Counted from the stretch's first letter, positions 9,048 to 18,645 are shown. The stretch: DNA of 64,000 nucleotides from Membranihabitans maritimus (GCF_021729145.1 NZ_JAJSLW010000001.1:186001-250000), one strand, 5' to 3'. Made by a program: numbers and translations. Notes: generated by a model not told the origin, from the sequence alone.

Positions 9048-10979
9048 ATGCATAATTACCCAAGAAAAGTTGTAAAGTTAGATTTCTACAATAAATTTGT
9101 TTTGCTAAATGCGATTCTATTCCTTGTCTTTCAAGGCGCTATTAGCCAAAGTTTACCTGATGGCAAACTCGATTTTGTAGTCAAACCCTATATCCAGACA
9201 ATGACTGATAGTTCATTTACGGTTATGTGGGAAACTTCCGTTCCCGTAAGAAGCCAATTGCATTTTGCTGAAACGGATCGTCACATTCTCAAACCGGTAT
9301 TGAGGCCCAAAGTAATGGAAGAATCTGAAGTTACGCTTCACAAATTAACTATTGACGGACTGGAACCGGATCAATTGTATTTTTACCAGGTCGTTAATCC
9401 GGGGCCCCACGGAGATACCCTAAAAGGAGCGGTGACCCAAATGATCCTGCCGGATTATAGCCAATCCGGGATCTCATTTACTGTGGTGGGTGACAATCAA
9501 GGAAATATTCGTCCTTGGGAGCGAATTATTGAACTTATGTTCAAGGAAACTCCCCAATTTGTAGTTCACGTCGGCGATTTGGTAGCATACGGCCATCACA
9601 AAGACGACTGGACCGATGAATTTTTTAAACAGGCAGATACATTGATTAGACACATACCGATGTATGCGACTATCGGTAATCATGAGATGAACGATGAGAA
9701 GTTTTACCAATATTTTAATTTACCTTATGATGATGCTTTCTATACGGTGAAAAAAGGAGATCTGAGGATCATTTTCATTGACACCAATAAAGATATTTTA
9801 CCGGGATCCGCTCAGTATAAAAGGTTGGAAAATACATTGGCCCATACCAAAGAAAAATGGAAAATCGTGGTTCATCACCACCCCGTTTTTACTTCTGATA
9901 TCGCTTCCTATAGAAGTTCATTAATGGCGACGGCCGACCAGGGAGATCCCAATATTTTTCACCTCAAAACACTCTATGAGGGATATGAGGTCGATATGGT
10001 ATTATCCGGCCACGTGCACGGCTATGAGAGAACCCATCCGATCTATAAAAATCACATAAATAAAGAAAACGGTGTGACATACGTGATTACCGGTGGAGGT
10101 GGAGCCGGCTATAACCAGGAATCGTCATACAGAGAATGGTTCTCAAAAAAATCGAATAAATGCTTTCATTTTTTAAATGTTCGGATTGAAAACAATATCA
10201 TGAAAGTAGAAGCCATCGATACCTCGGAAAGCATATTTGATGGTTGGGAATTCGTGAAACGTAACAATTCTAAAGAATTGAACAGTCCTTTGATCCAGGC
10301 TACACCCAAATATTTTATAGATAGTACCATCATTGCGATAGAGAACCCCAATCGTTCGGGCGCTATTAATTATCGCATAAACGATGAAAATTACCTGACT
10401 TCATTTGATTCGTTGGTCTTCATCACCCAAAAACATTCAGCTACGGTTTCGGCTTTGATTAGCGAACCGGATAATAGCAGTCGGGAAGTGACCAAAACGG
10501 CAGTGAAACTTCCTTTAATGGAAAAAAAAGAAGCATTTGGGAAAATGGTTACCGCCGACTATTTTGAGGGGAATTTTACGGTACTCTCCGATTTTGAGCA
10601 GTTGAATCCCGATCAAACCTACGAGGTCCGGACCTTGTCTTTGTCCGAAATTCAACCCCGGGCAAAGGATCACTTTGCTGTCCGTTTCAAAGCGAGTATT
10701 TTGATTCCCGAAACAGCGGCCTATCGATTTTTCCTTGAGTCATTTGACGGAAGCAGCCTGTTAATTGACGGCAGGGAAATAATCGAAAACGACGGAGTGC
10801 ACTACGAAATATTCAAAGAAGGGTATGCAGCCTTAGAAAAGGGGTATCATAATATAGAAGTCCGGTATTTTGATTTTGAGCGCCGGGAAACACTCAACCT
10901 TACTATCGGGAAGCAAGGCGGGAAGATGGTGGATATAAACGAATATATCAATTTAGAAGCAGAGACACAGGAGAATTGA
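9048..10979 (+). CDS. Secreted purple-acid-phosphatase-like metallophosphoesterase with PA14-like C-terminus
   Basis: About 643 residues. A TTG at 9033 is in frame, but the ATG at 9048 is preferred. The signal peptide (KFVLLNAILFLVFQGAISQ) is followed by an N-terminal fibronectin-III-like domain (about 35-130). The calcineurin-type catalytic domain (about 140-400) has all metal-binding blocks: VVGDNQGN, HVGDLVAYG, IGNHE, VVHHHP and SGHVHGYER. A further beta-rich region follows, and the end (about 510-640: FRFxAxxxxPxxxxYRFFLESFDGSSLLIDG pattern, then YHNIEVRYFD) resembles a PA14 carbohydrate-binding domain. It should hydrolyse phosphate esters in the periplasm or at the cell surface. A fused PA14-like domain points to a carbohydrate- or polymer-linked phosphate. 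It is the first enzyme gene after susD in locus A. Confidence 0.88.
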   Translation: MHNYPRKVVKLDFYNKFVLLNAILFLVFQGAISQSLPDGKLDFVVKPYIQTMTDSSFTVMWETSVPVRSQLHFAETDRHILKPVLRPKVMEESEVTLHKLTIDGLEPDQLYFYQVVNPGPHGDTLKGAVTQMILPDYSQSGISFTVVGDNQGNIRPWERIIELMFKETPQFVVHVGDLVAYGHHKDDWTDEFFKQADTLIRHIPMYATIGNHEMNDEKFYQYFNLPYDDAFYTVKKGDLRIIFIDTNKDILPGSAQYKRLENTLAHTKEKWKIVVHHHPVFTSDIASYRSSLMATADQGDPNIFHLKTLYEGYEVDMVLSGHVHGYERTHPIYKNHINKENGVTYVITGGGGAGYNQESSYREWFSKKSNKCFHFLNVRIENNIMKVEAIDTSESIFDGWEFVKRNNSKELNSPLIQATPKYFIDSTIIAIENPNRSGAINYRINDENYLTSFDSLVFITQKHSATVSALISEPDNSSREVTKTAVKLPLMEKKEAFGKMVTADYFEGNFTVLSDFEQLNPDQTYEVRTLSLSEIQPRAKDHFAVRFKASILIPETAAYRFFLESFDGSSLLIDGREIIENDGVHYEIFKEGYAALEKGYHNIEVRYFDFERRETLNLTIGKQGGKMVDINEYINLEAETQEN

Positions 10980-11116
10980 ATTAAGGGTATTTAAAAATCG
11001 GATAACTCATTCTCCCATAATAGTTACTATATCGTGGGAGGAGCTCCGAGTTGTGATGGCAACTAAATCGATTACAGCACGAAGTTTGCGGGAATGGTTA
11101 AAAGAGCCAATATATA

Positions 11117-11254
11117 ATGAGAAGCAAAATAAGTTCGGTCATTAGCGTAGAAAATTCCCTGTATTTCAGTCTGTATGTTATCTTATTATTTTACTTTTTC
11201 TCTTGCCAAAGATATTTAAGCTGTGTAATAAGTATAAAACAGAAGTATGAGTAG
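11117..11254 (+). CDS. Possible 45-residue small lipoprotein ORF
   Basis: This short ORF runs from an ATG at 11117 to a TAG overlapping the first eight bases of the next gene. It encodes a hydrophobic stretch ending in a cysteine (LYVILLFYFFSC), like a lipoprotein signal, followed by only about 15 residues. It may be a remnant of a longer lipoprotein or a chance ORF. The rest of the 267-base gap (10980-11246) holds a weak inverted repeat (CTCCCA near 11010 with TGGGAG near 11035) and nothing else recognised. Confidence 0.25.
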   Translation: MRSKISSVISVENSLYFSLYVILLFYFFSCQRYLSCVISIKQKYE

Positions 11255-12569
11255 AAAGAATTTGAAGAAATACATGTTTTTAATCCCGTTGATTGGTACT
11301 TTGATCCATCAGGTGTACTGTAATCGGAATTTTGATGATCGGCCAATTTACACGGACATTAATAAAGGAGGTCATTTTCCGGGTTTTGTCTATTTGAATG
11401 GCGGTAATCTTCAACATATGATTGATACCATTTCTCCTCATTCTACTGTGATTTGTGATCGTAATAAGCAACGTGTCATTACTACCCCGATCGTAATCCG
11501 CAAACCGATTAAGCTAGTGGGACTCAATGCCCGATTGACTGATAATCTGGGTAAAACATCCATTGTCGAAGTGAGGTCGGAAGGAGTCACTATTACGGAT
11601 TTTGAACTATATGGCAATGCCTCAACGGTTTCACAAAAGGAACGTGCGGCTTTGATCACGATATATGCCGGCGATTTCAGAATTGAAAGAGGTACCGTCG
11701 AAAACAGTTCGAAAGAAGGTATTGAGGTGGATCAACGGGAAAATCCCACGCCTATCGACGGAGGGGTAATCCGGGACATCGTGGGGAAAGGATGTGTAAG
11801 GGACGTGGTATCATTGGGCGGACCGGCGGGACCCGAACCCCATGTACGCAATGTACTCGTGGAGAATATCCGGGGGTACAACAGTTCCATGAGAGGAGTG
11901 GTTGAGGTCAGTGACGGCTGTGAATATATTACGGTGCGAAAAATATACGCAGAAAATTGTATCTATGCGATTGACGTGCAGGACCACAATAAACACGAAA
12001 TCAATCGTCACATATTTATTAGTGATGTACATGCATTGCGCTGTGACCACGCCATCCGTACGTTTAATCACCTCAATGGCCATTTGGGTCTGACTATTTC
12101 AAACCTCACGGCTAAGGATTGTAAAAAGTCGCTTTATATCAAAAATACCAATCACGTGCAAATTCAAAACCTTTTTATAGAGGGGTACGACGGAGAAGAA
12201 CCTGCAATAGTAATTACAAATTGCGACGGGCTTACCGTAAGAGATGTTGACTTGATAGATTGTACCTCCGGAGCTCAGGGGCTCCTGATCGAAAATTGCG
12301 AAAATGTTATAGTAGACGGCCTCCGATTGAGACATTCGGGAAGTTTGGCAAGCGCCGTGACCTATCGAATTTCCGAAGATAAGAAATTCGAAAATTTATC
12401 CATACGGAATGTAAATGCGGTAAAGGTGGTTGATGCCGGTATCATTCTCGAAAAAGAATCTGAAAATTCGATGCTGAAAGATTATATCATTTCCGGTAAT
12501 ATGACTTCAGTGTCCGACCAAATAATGGGAACTCACCGGATTATAACCCAAAATACACCCATTAAATAA
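11247..12569 (+). CDS. Secreted right-handed parallel beta-helix protein (lyase/hydrolase-like, function unknown)
   Basis: 440 residues with an N-terminal signal sequence (KKYMFLIPLIGTLIHQVYC). The rest is built of short repeated beta-strand turns typical of parallel beta-helix proteins, such as VTITDFELYG, FRIERGTVENSSKEGIEV, HVRNVLVENIRGY, YITVRKIYAENC, LTISNLTAKDC, VQIQNLFIEGY, LTVRDVDLIDC and NVIVDGLRLRH. Many turns end in Asn or Cys, suggesting internal ladders. The fold is used by pectate lyases, polygalacturonases and other polysaccharide-active enzymes, but I recognise no specific catalytic signature. Its place among surface enzymes of locus A suggests action on the same glycan. It is probably periplasmic or surface-exposed. 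Confidence 0.75.
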   Translation: MSRKNLKKYMFLIPLIGTLIHQVYCNRNFDDRPIYTDINKGGHFPGFVYLNGGNLQHMIDTISPHSTVICDRNKQRVITTPIVIRKPIKLVGLNARLTDNLGKTSIVEVRSEGVTITDFELYGNASTVSQKERAALITIYAGDFRIERGTVENSSKEGIEVDQRENPTPIDGGVIRDIVGKGCVRDVVSLGGPAGPEPHVRNVLVENIRGYNSSMRGVVEVSDGCEYITVRKIYAENCIYAIDVQDHNKHEINRHIFISDVHALRCDHAIRTFNHLNGHLGLTISNLTAKDCKKSLYIKNTNHVQIQNLFIEGYDGEEPAIVITNCDGLTVRDVDLIDCTSGAQGLLIENCENVIVDGLRLRHSGSLASAVTYRISEDKKFENLSIRNVNAVKVVDAGIILEKESENSMLKDYIISGNMTSVSDQIMGTHRIITQNTPIK

Positions 12570-12573
12570 AAAA

Positions 12574-13287
12574 ATGATGATGCAAGGAAGATTTCGAATC
12601 AACCCATTTCCACACCTTGATTTTTTTTACTTATGGTTAATAATTCCATTTATCCTGGCTATTCTTGCTTTGATGCATTTTGGTTTTGTATTTAATTCTG
12701 GTACGGCCGCTTTCGGAATAATACTTTTGTTGATCCTATATTACAAAGAACTCAGGCAAAATAAGGATATTTTGATGATCATAGCTGCGTTCGTATTTTC
12801 CATTGTAGGAGACTGGTTTTTGTCGAATAAGCAGGGGGATACCGGAAGGTTTGTCTCCGGGATTGTTTTCTTTTTTTTCGCTCATGTCGGATACTTATGG
12901 TTTGCTTTGCTAAACGGAAAAGTACAATGGAGGTTCTTTTTTATTCTTTTTGCAGGGTATTTGCTGTTTTTCTTTGTAAAGTTATATCCTTCTATAGACC
13001 ACCCTATACTGATATGGGCAGCATTAGGCTATCTGGTTATTTCCTGTTTTTCATTGGCAGCTGCGGCAGGCATCCGTGCCAATCCACTGACAAAATGGGC
13101 TTATATCTTCGGTATCTTTCTGATACTGTTCTCCGATACTATCATAGCGTATAAAGAATTTGTGGGTTTTGAAGAGCTGAACTTTCTCATTTTGCCAACA
13201 TATTATATCGCACATATCACCATAGTTTTTTCACTAATGAAAAGATGGTTATTAACCTATATGGGTACATCGGAAATAACGGAATAA
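12574..13287 (+). CDS. YhhN/TMEM86-family integral membrane protein (lysoplasmalogenase-like)
   Basis: 237 residues with about eight hydrophobic helices. Family landmarks are visible: SIVGDWFLSN (about residue 73), FVSGIVFFFFAHVGYLWFA (about residue 90), and the conserved C-terminal FLILFSDTIIAYKEF (about residue 188). Characterised family members hydrolyse the vinyl-ether bond of lysoplasmalogens, giving a glycerophospho-base and an aldehyde. It starts four bases after the beta-helix gene and ends one base before the next gene, so it is firmly inside the operon. That is unusual for a housekeeping lipid enzyme. With the GDPD homologue nearby it raises the possibility of ether-lipid or glycerophospholipid substrates. 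The activity is inferred from the family alone. Confidence 0.8.
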   Translation: MMMQGRFRINPFPHLDFFYLWLIIPFILAILALMHFGFVFNSGTAAFGIILLLILYYKELRQNKDILMIIAAFVFSIVGDWFLSNKQGDTGRFVSGIVFFFFAHVGYLWFALLNGKVQWRFFFILFAGYLLFFFVKLYPSIDHPILIWAALGYLVISCFSLAAAAGIRANPLTKWAYIFGIFLILFSDTIIAYKEFVGFEELNFLILPTYYIAHITIVFSLMKRWLLTYMGTSEITE

Positions 13288-13288
13288 A

Positions 13289-14851
13289 ATGAAATGTACA
13301 AAAACCAGAAGATCGTTTTTAATCCAGGCTACCTCACTAAGTATTGGTGTGGGGCTAATGCCTTCGGTTTCTTTTTCTTCAATCCCTACTCTCTATTTCG
13401 ATAGGGATGTACTGTCGTCTCATCCGTTTTTGAAGAAAGGTAAAAAGCAAATATTCGTAGACTCGGAGAGGGTAGCAAAAACACAAAAAATCATCCGAAT
13501 GGTTCATCCGGCACAAAAATTTAAAGAGCCGGTACTCATGGCGGATATACCCTGGGAGCAGGGAGCTGAATACAACGGGAAAAAAGATCGCAGAATCTAT
13601 ATATACGGTACCGTACTGCGCAATCCCCAAACCGGACAATTTCAAATGTGGTATAACAGGTTGAAGACAAATTACTATGCGCTCTCGACCGACGGAATCA
13701 ACTGGCATAGGCCCGGTCTCAAGCAACCGGGGAAAAACAATAAGATCGAATTATTTAATTTCCATAGTCCCAGCATTATAGAAGACTCGTTTGAAACAGA
13801 CCCCGAAAAACGTTTCAAAGCTATTGGTTCGGTAAAGAGCACCATTTCTGACGAAGATATTCAATATTTAAAAACCCGGTTTGGGGGATACGATTGGTAT
13901 AAGGGATCAAGTGCATATTCGGCGGCATATTCTCCCGACGGAATCAACTGGAAATTATATCCTCTTCCGATTATTATAGGAGGTGACACGATAACATTGG
14001 CACAGGATCCGGAAACCGGAGAATACCTGGCTTTTCATAAAAATAAGAACAGGCCGGATGAAAAAGGAAGAAAGGTTTTTCTTTCCGTAAGTAAAAATAT
14101 GCAGGATTGGACAAAGCCGGTACTCGTAATGGAAGCGGATAAAACGGACCATCTCCGGGCACAACTATTGGATGGCGGGACCCACGCTGAAATTTATAAT
14201 ATGTCGGCATTTCCCTACGCAGGACAGTGGTTGGGGTTGATAACCGTTTTTCATCGAACCGGAGCACCGAAGGTGAAGGGGCCGGGGCAAAGCGGTCACG
14301 ATGGCCCTATACATGTCCAGCTTGTACATAGCCGTGACGGCAGAAACTGGAAGCGATGCTCCGATCGTTTTCCGGCTATCGGTTTGGGGCCCTTTGATTA
14401 CGATTCGGGTAGTATTTTAGGAGTATGCAATTCCCCTGTAATCGTGGGAGACGAAATGTGGGTGTATTATACAGCTATGACCACTACCCATGGTGGTTAT
14501 TTACCGGATAAACAAATGTCGATAGCCCGGGCGGTCTGGCGCCTGGACGGAATGGTTTCGATGCAAGCCGGAACTAAGGAAGGCATGGTAGAGACCACAT
14601 CATGGAGGCCGGAAGGCAAACAACTGTTCGTGAATGCGGATGTGAGAGGAGGGCATCTTCTTGCTGAAGTGCTTGATTCCAAAGGAAAGGTCATCCGGGG
14701 TTATGAAAGAGAAAATTGCATTTCTTTCACGGGTTCATCTACAGATCGGCTGATAAAATGGGAAAGAATGGATATGCTGCCCTCTAATAAGAGTATACGA
14801 TTGCGTTTTTACATAATGCAAGGTGATTTGTATAGCTATAAAATTGCCTGA
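13289..14851 (+). CDS. Tat-exported beta-propeller protein (GH32/GH43-like fold)
   Basis: 520 residues starting with a Tat-type signal (TRRSFLIQATSLSIGVGLMP). Repeated blade motifs of the five-bladed glycosidase propeller type are present: FQMWYNRLKTNYYALSTDGINW, AYSPDGINWKLYP, FLSVSKNMQDW, LVHSRDGRNWKRC and DEMWVYYTAMTTTHGGY. Such DGxNW blades occur in GH32, GH43 and GH117-like proteins, but the invariant acids of those families cannot be assigned with confidence. The C-terminal about 100 residues look like a separate beta-sandwich (GGHLLAEVLDSKGKVIRGY). It probably acts on a glycan in the periplasm. It follows the YhhN gene by a single base, so translational coupling is likely. Confidence 0.7.
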   Translation: MKCTKTRRSFLIQATSLSIGVGLMPSVSFSSIPTLYFDRDVLSSHPFLKKGKKQIFVDSERVAKTQKIIRMVHPAQKFKEPVLMADIPWEQGAEYNGKKDRRIYIYGTVLRNPQTGQFQMWYNRLKTNYYALSTDGINWHRPGLKQPGKNNKIELFNFHSPSIIEDSFETDPEKRFKAIGSVKSTISDEDIQYLKTRFGGYDWYKGSSAYSAAYSPDGINWKLYPLPIIIGGDTITLAQDPETGEYLAFHKNKNRPDEKGRKVFLSVSKNMQDWTKPVLVMEADKTDHLRAQLLDGGTHAEIYNMSAFPYAGQWLGLITVFHRTGAPKVKGPGQSGHDGPIHVQLVHSRDGRNWKRCSDRFPAIGLGPFDYDSGSILGVCNSPVIVGDEMWVYYTAMTTTHGGYLPDKQMSIARAVWRLDGMVSMQAGTKEGMVETTSWRPEGKQLFVNADVRGGHLLAEVLDSKGKVIRGYERENCISFTGSSTDRLIKWERMDMLPSNKSIRLRFYIMQGDLYSYKIA

Positions 14852-14931
14852 AAATAGGGGGAAATTAAAAGTAAAAAATATTTAATCAGGATAATGGCAA
14901 ACAATGAAAGCCGAAAAATATCAAACGTTCT

Positions 14932-16800
14932 ATGAATAAGGATACTTCGCGAAGGGCATTTATATCAACTTCTCTCCTGGGCCTTGGAGGAATGACGTTG
15001 GGTACCCGTGTTATTCCCCTCGATAATAAAATCAAGGAGGGTACAAACAGATCAAAGGGGATCAAGCTTATAGCCACAACGGATTTTATTGATAATATCA
15101 GAATTACTGAGCGGGGAAGTCGTTACGGAAAACCGGTAGTGCGTTCCGGGGATTACTACGAAAATCACCTTTGTTTTATGGACCGTGCCCAATTGGACGG
15201 TTTACATGAATATCTTTCTTCCATTGGCGTTACCCGTCATCAATGGATTGTAGATACTATTTGGACTTTGTATGAAACGTATCCGAGGGGCTTTGATTTA
15301 TTGAAAGAAGCCGCCGGGTCGGCACATAAATACGGTATTGAATTTTATGCAGAAATCAAGCCTTTCGAAGCAGGTGGATTCGGCCCTGTTTTACCGCACT
15401 CCATGCCGTTTCCGGATGGAGCGGTTGCTTTAAGGGATATGCGCGGAATTTTCCCACTATCTCGTCCTTTTGCCGCACGAAATACATCTATGAACCTAAA
15501 ACGACGTGTTGCTTCCGGGAAAAACTACACTGCTGTTTCAGATATTCGTTTGATCAAAAGCGATGAGAATATTACCCGGGTCAAACCTGAAAATATTTCT
15601 TTGTGGACCAGTTCCTCGAATAATGGCTTTGCACCTTATAAAGGGCCTTTGTCCGTCCGTGAAAGTATCGAAGATCGTTATCGATTCCCGTATTGGAGGA
15701 AGTGCCGTGTCTTTCACATGGAACACCTGAAAATTCCCCCGGGGCATACCTATTTTCTTTTGCGCTGTTCATTAGCGGACGATCAGGGGGATTTCAGCAA
15801 TGAAAAAGGAAGCATTATTGAGTTCGTTGATGGAGATGGTAATATTTTGCCACATACGCTAAGTACCGGGCCGATTGATTTAGATGATCACTATGAAAGT
15901 TTTTACCGGTCAAAGGTCATGGGACAATTAGTCCGCTATCTGAAATTACCCGAAGTACGGGCAGAGATCGATGATCTGAAAAGAATGCAGGAGCATTACC
16001 ATAATTTTTACAGTTTTGACGAATATAATCTTTCCGACTGGAGTACATTTGACAAAGAAGGATATGTAGCGGCGGCAATCGGGAAACCCGAATACATGCT
16101 GGGAAGTTTACACCCCATTTATCCCGAAGTACGTAGTCATTGGCTTCAAATTGTACAATTTTGTCTCGATAGAAATGTCGACGGAATCAATTTTAGAGTA
16201 TCCAATCATACGAGGTCACCGGAATATTGGGATTATGGCTTTAATGAGGTTGTGGTGGACAAGGCAAAAGGGAAAACCGACTCCATGTCGGTTAGTAAGG
16301 TTAATGGGGATGCGTACACTCTTTTTTTGAGAGAAGCCCGGAAACTTATTAAATCCCGGGGAAAGAAAATCACTATTCATTTACTGTCCGATATGTTAAT
16401 TCAGGATAACCGACCCGGAAAATTAAATGCGCTCCCTCCTAATTTCGAATGGCAATGGGAAACGTGGGTGAATGAAATAGCGGATGAACTGGAATTCCGG
16501 GGTGTTTTTAAACTACGTCCCTGGAATCTTACCAAAGTACTTGAAACCTTTGGTCGCGTTGTCCGGTCAGCTGATAAACCCTTGTACCTTCAGGGAGATT
16601 TTCACGGAAGAAGCTTTGAACGACATTATAGCAGTACCAAATCCGAATGGGATTTGGTGAATAAGCATCCGGCGTTGGACGGGTATGTATTATACGAGAC
16701 AGCCAATTTTACCCGTATCAATGAAAGAGGGAAGGTAGAAGGAAGTCCGGATATTATAAGAGCATTAGAGAAAAACATAAATGCTGAAAAGAATAAATAA
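14932..16800 (+). CDS. Tat-exported putative TIM-barrel hydrolase, four-copy family, copy 1
   Basis: 622 residues. An RR-x-F Tat signal (SRRAFISTSLLGLGGM) precedes a two-part alpha/beta region interrupted by a beta-domain. The first half (about 45-190) has GVTRHQWIVDT, GIEFYAEIKPFEAGGFGP and MRGIFP. The inserted beta-domain (about 205-330) has IRLIKSD, LWTSSSNN, GHTYFLLRCSLADD and FSNEKG. The second half (about 350-610) has GKPEYMLGSLHPIYPEVRSHW, DGINFRVSNHT, FEWQWETWVNEIADELEFRG, LYLQGDFHG and YVLYETANFTR. The alternation of strands ending in acidic or aromatic residues is typical of glycoside-hydrolase TIM barrels, but I do not recognise a named family. Three paralogues lie in locus B. Conserved Glu, Asp and His in KPFE, DGIN, EWQWE and GDFHG are candidate active-site residues. 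Function unknown. Confidence 0.8.
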   Translation: MNKDTSRRAFISTSLLGLGGMTLGTRVIPLDNKIKEGTNRSKGIKLIATTDFIDNIRITERGSRYGKPVVRSGDYYENHLCFMDRAQLDGLHEYLSSIGVTRHQWIVDTIWTLYETYPRGFDLLKEAAGSAHKYGIEFYAEIKPFEAGGFGPVLPHSMPFPDGAVALRDMRGIFPLSRPFAARNTSMNLKRRVASGKNYTAVSDIRLIKSDENITRVKPENISLWTSSSNNGFAPYKGPLSVRESIEDRYRFPYWRKCRVFHMEHLKIPPGHTYFLLRCSLADDQGDFSNEKGSIIEFVDGDGNILPHTLSTGPIDLDDHYESFYRSKVMGQLVRYLKLPEVRAEIDDLKRMQEHYHNFYSFDEYNLSDWSTFDKEGYVAAAIGKPEYMLGSLHPIYPEVRSHWLQIVQFCLDRNVDGINFRVSNHTRSPEYWDYGFNEVVVDKAKGKTDSMSVSKVNGDAYTLFLREARKLIKSRGKKITIHLLSDMLIQDNRPGKLNALPPNFEWQWETWVNEIADELEFRGVFKLRPWNLTKVLETFGRVVRSADKPLYLQGDFHGRSFERHYSSTKSEWDLVNKHPALDGYVLYETANFTRINERGKVEGSPDIIRALEKNINAEKNK

Positions 16801-16812
16801 AAACCTTATTGT

Positions 16813-17670
16813 ATGAAGATATTACCGATCATTATCATTGTCTTTTGCTTTTCGGTAACCGGAATCCTCCAGGTCGATTTTCAATCGAAAATTCCGGACA
16901 TTAAACTTCCGGAGAGAGGTTTGTGTGCTCACAGAGGAGCTATGGGTACGCATCCCGAGAATACCCTTGTCGCCTTCGAAGCGGCGATTGAAGCGGGTGC
17001 ACATATGATAGAATTTGATGTCCGGTTGACCAGGGATAAAAGAATGGTGGTTATCCATGACGGAACTGTAGATCGGACCACCAATGGTTCGGGCAAGGTG
17101 TCGGACCTGACCCTTTCGGAAATAAAAAAGCTGGATGCCGGGGCATGGAAGTCCCTTCCTTTTGCCGGAGAACAAATTCCCACTCTTGAAGAAGTTTTGC
17201 AAATACTACCTCGGAATATTTGGCTCAATGTACATCTCAAAGGAACAGAAGAACTAGCGGTTATGGTGACCCAATTACTGGTAAAAGAAAACAGACTCCA
17301 TCAGGCTTTTATAGCATGCGGTGCCCGGGCGGCAGCCGGGGCAAAGGAAGTTACTCCGGAAATAATGGTTTGCAATATGGATCGGAAGGAATCGAACTGG
17401 GACTATGTTAATGAAACCATCTCGATGAAAGCCGATTTCATTCAACTTCGAAGGGAAATTACCCCGGAATTTGCCCAGTATGCAAAAGCATTGAAAGATA
17501 GAGGGGTATATGTCAATTATTACGGTACGGATTCCCCGGAACAAATTAAAGAACTGTTTGATTACGGAATCGATTTTCCACTGGTCAATGACATTGTTCA
17601 TTCTATTAAAGTGGCTGAAGAGTTGAATATTTTACCGGTTACACAGGATTTTGGTAATAAAACTAAATAA
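16813..17670 (+). CDS. Secreted glycerophosphodiester phosphodiesterase (GDPD) homologue
   Basis: 285 residues with a signal peptide (IIIIVFCFSVTGILQ). GDPD motifs are clear: AHRGAMGTHPENTLVAF (about residue 37), IEFDVRLTRDKRMVVIHD (about 60-78), DRTTNGSGKV and IPTLEEVL. The reaction is glycerophosphodiester plus water to glycerol-3-phosphate plus an alcohol. One odd point: the family usually has E-x-K in the strand after IPTLEEVL (as NIEIK in UgpQ), and the Glu is a metal ligand in known structures. Here the strand reads LNVHLKG, with His in that place. The enzyme may use altered metal coordination or have a different activity. It lies 12 bases after the large Tat protein gene and three before the next ORF, so it belongs to the operon. 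Confidence 0.88.
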   Translation: MKILPIIIIVFCFSVTGILQVDFQSKIPDIKLPERGLCAHRGAMGTHPENTLVAFEAAIEAGAHMIEFDVRLTRDKRMVVIHDGTVDRTTNGSGKVSDLTLSEIKKLDAGAWKSLPFAGEQIPTLEEVLQILPRNIWLNVHLKGTEELAVMVTQLLVKENRLHQAFIACGARAAAGAKEVTPEIMVCNMDRKESNWDYVNETISMKADFIQLRREITPEFAQYAKALKDRGVYVNYYGTDSPEQIKELFDYGIDFPLVNDIVHSIKVAEELNILPVTQDFGNKTK

Positions 17671-17673
17671 GTG

Positions 17674-18645
17674 ATGAAGACAAAAAGGGTTCGGTATATG
17701 ATCTTTCTGACTGCGGTCATTCTTTTTTATTCCTGTGCTGACGATACATCCGGTCATGTGGAAGATGGCCCTGTCATAGTAAAGACCGGAACGATCGATT
17801 GTGATATTGTTGAGACCAGTCCTGTGGTATTTAAAAACAAGGTTTATCGCTTTGAATATATAAGACCGAAGTATTGGAATAATGATAGTGGTGATTCGTA
17901 TTTCCGTTTTATTGACCGGGAAACGGGGCAAACGACTCCTCCTTTTGGAAAAGGTTTCCACCTGGGCAGTGCTTTCGTTGACAATGACTCGGTATATGTG
18001 ACAGCTGCTAATTCCTGGGATGGAGAACAAATTCACATCTTCAGATCGGGGGATTTGAAAAACTGGGATTCCCGGTTGGCGTTTGAACTTCCCGGTTACG
18101 GTATTTTTAATACGTCACTTACCCATTCCCCAAAGGATGAGTACATCCTGATGTTTGAGATTGGCAAACCGGAAGCTGAAGCAGGTGTGCGCTTTACGGC
18201 CCGTTTTGCTACTTCCCCGGACCTGTTGAACTGGAAGGTGCTGCCATCCGATCGCAACTATGCAAAAGATCGCTATACTGCTCCGCATTGTCTGCGTTAT
18301 CTGGATGGATACTATTATAATTTTTATCTGGAAGCCCACGACGGGTATGAACAACGATTAGTCCGTTCCAGTGATTTGATTCATTGGGAATCCAGCCCGT
18401 TGAATCCCGTACTTCAAGCTTCCGATGAAGATAAACGGATTTTCAATACAAACCTTCCGGATGAATTACGCGATAAAATCGTAGAAGCTCAGAATTTAAA
18501 CAATTCTGATATTGACTTTTGCGAATACAACGGACAATTGATCATTAACTATTCATGGGGTAACCAGCAGGGAACAGAATTTCTGGCGGAGGCGATCTAC
18601 GAGGGAACACAGGCGCAATTTCTCAAAGCCTGGTTTCCCGATTAA
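17674..18645 (+). CDS. Beta-propeller lipoprotein, GH43/GH117-like fold
   Basis: About 323 residues. A GTG at 17671 is in frame; the ATG at 17674 is chosen. A lipoprotein signal ends at FYSC. Propeller blades are visible: YRFEYIRPKYW, FHLGSAFVDNDSVYVTAA, IHIFRSGDLKNW, FNTSLTHSPKDEYILMFE, ARFATSPDLLNW, YYYNFYLEAHDGYEQRLVRSSDLIHWE and DIDFCEYNGQLIINYSWGNQQG. Five such units match the five-bladed fold of GH43/GH32/GH117 enzymes. Catalytic acids are not certain, so enzymatic activity is an inference. It is probably anchored on the outer membrane and works on the locus A ligand with its neighbours. Confidence 0.7.
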   Translation: MKTKRVRYMIFLTAVILFYSCADDTSGHVEDGPVIVKTGTIDCDIVETSPVVFKNKVYRFEYIRPKYWNNDSGDSYFRFIDRETGQTTPPFGKGFHLGSAFVDNDSVYVTAANSWDGEQIHIFRSGDLKNWDSRLAFELPGYGIFNTSLTHSPKDEYILMFEIGKPEAEAGVRFTARFATSPDLLNWKVLPSDRNYAKDRYTAPHCLRYLDGYYYNFYLEAHDGYEQRLVRSSDLIHWESSPLNPVLQASDEDKRIFNTNLPDELRDKIVEAQNLNNSDIDFCEYNGQLIINYSWGNQQGTEFLAEAIYEGTQAQFLKAWFPD

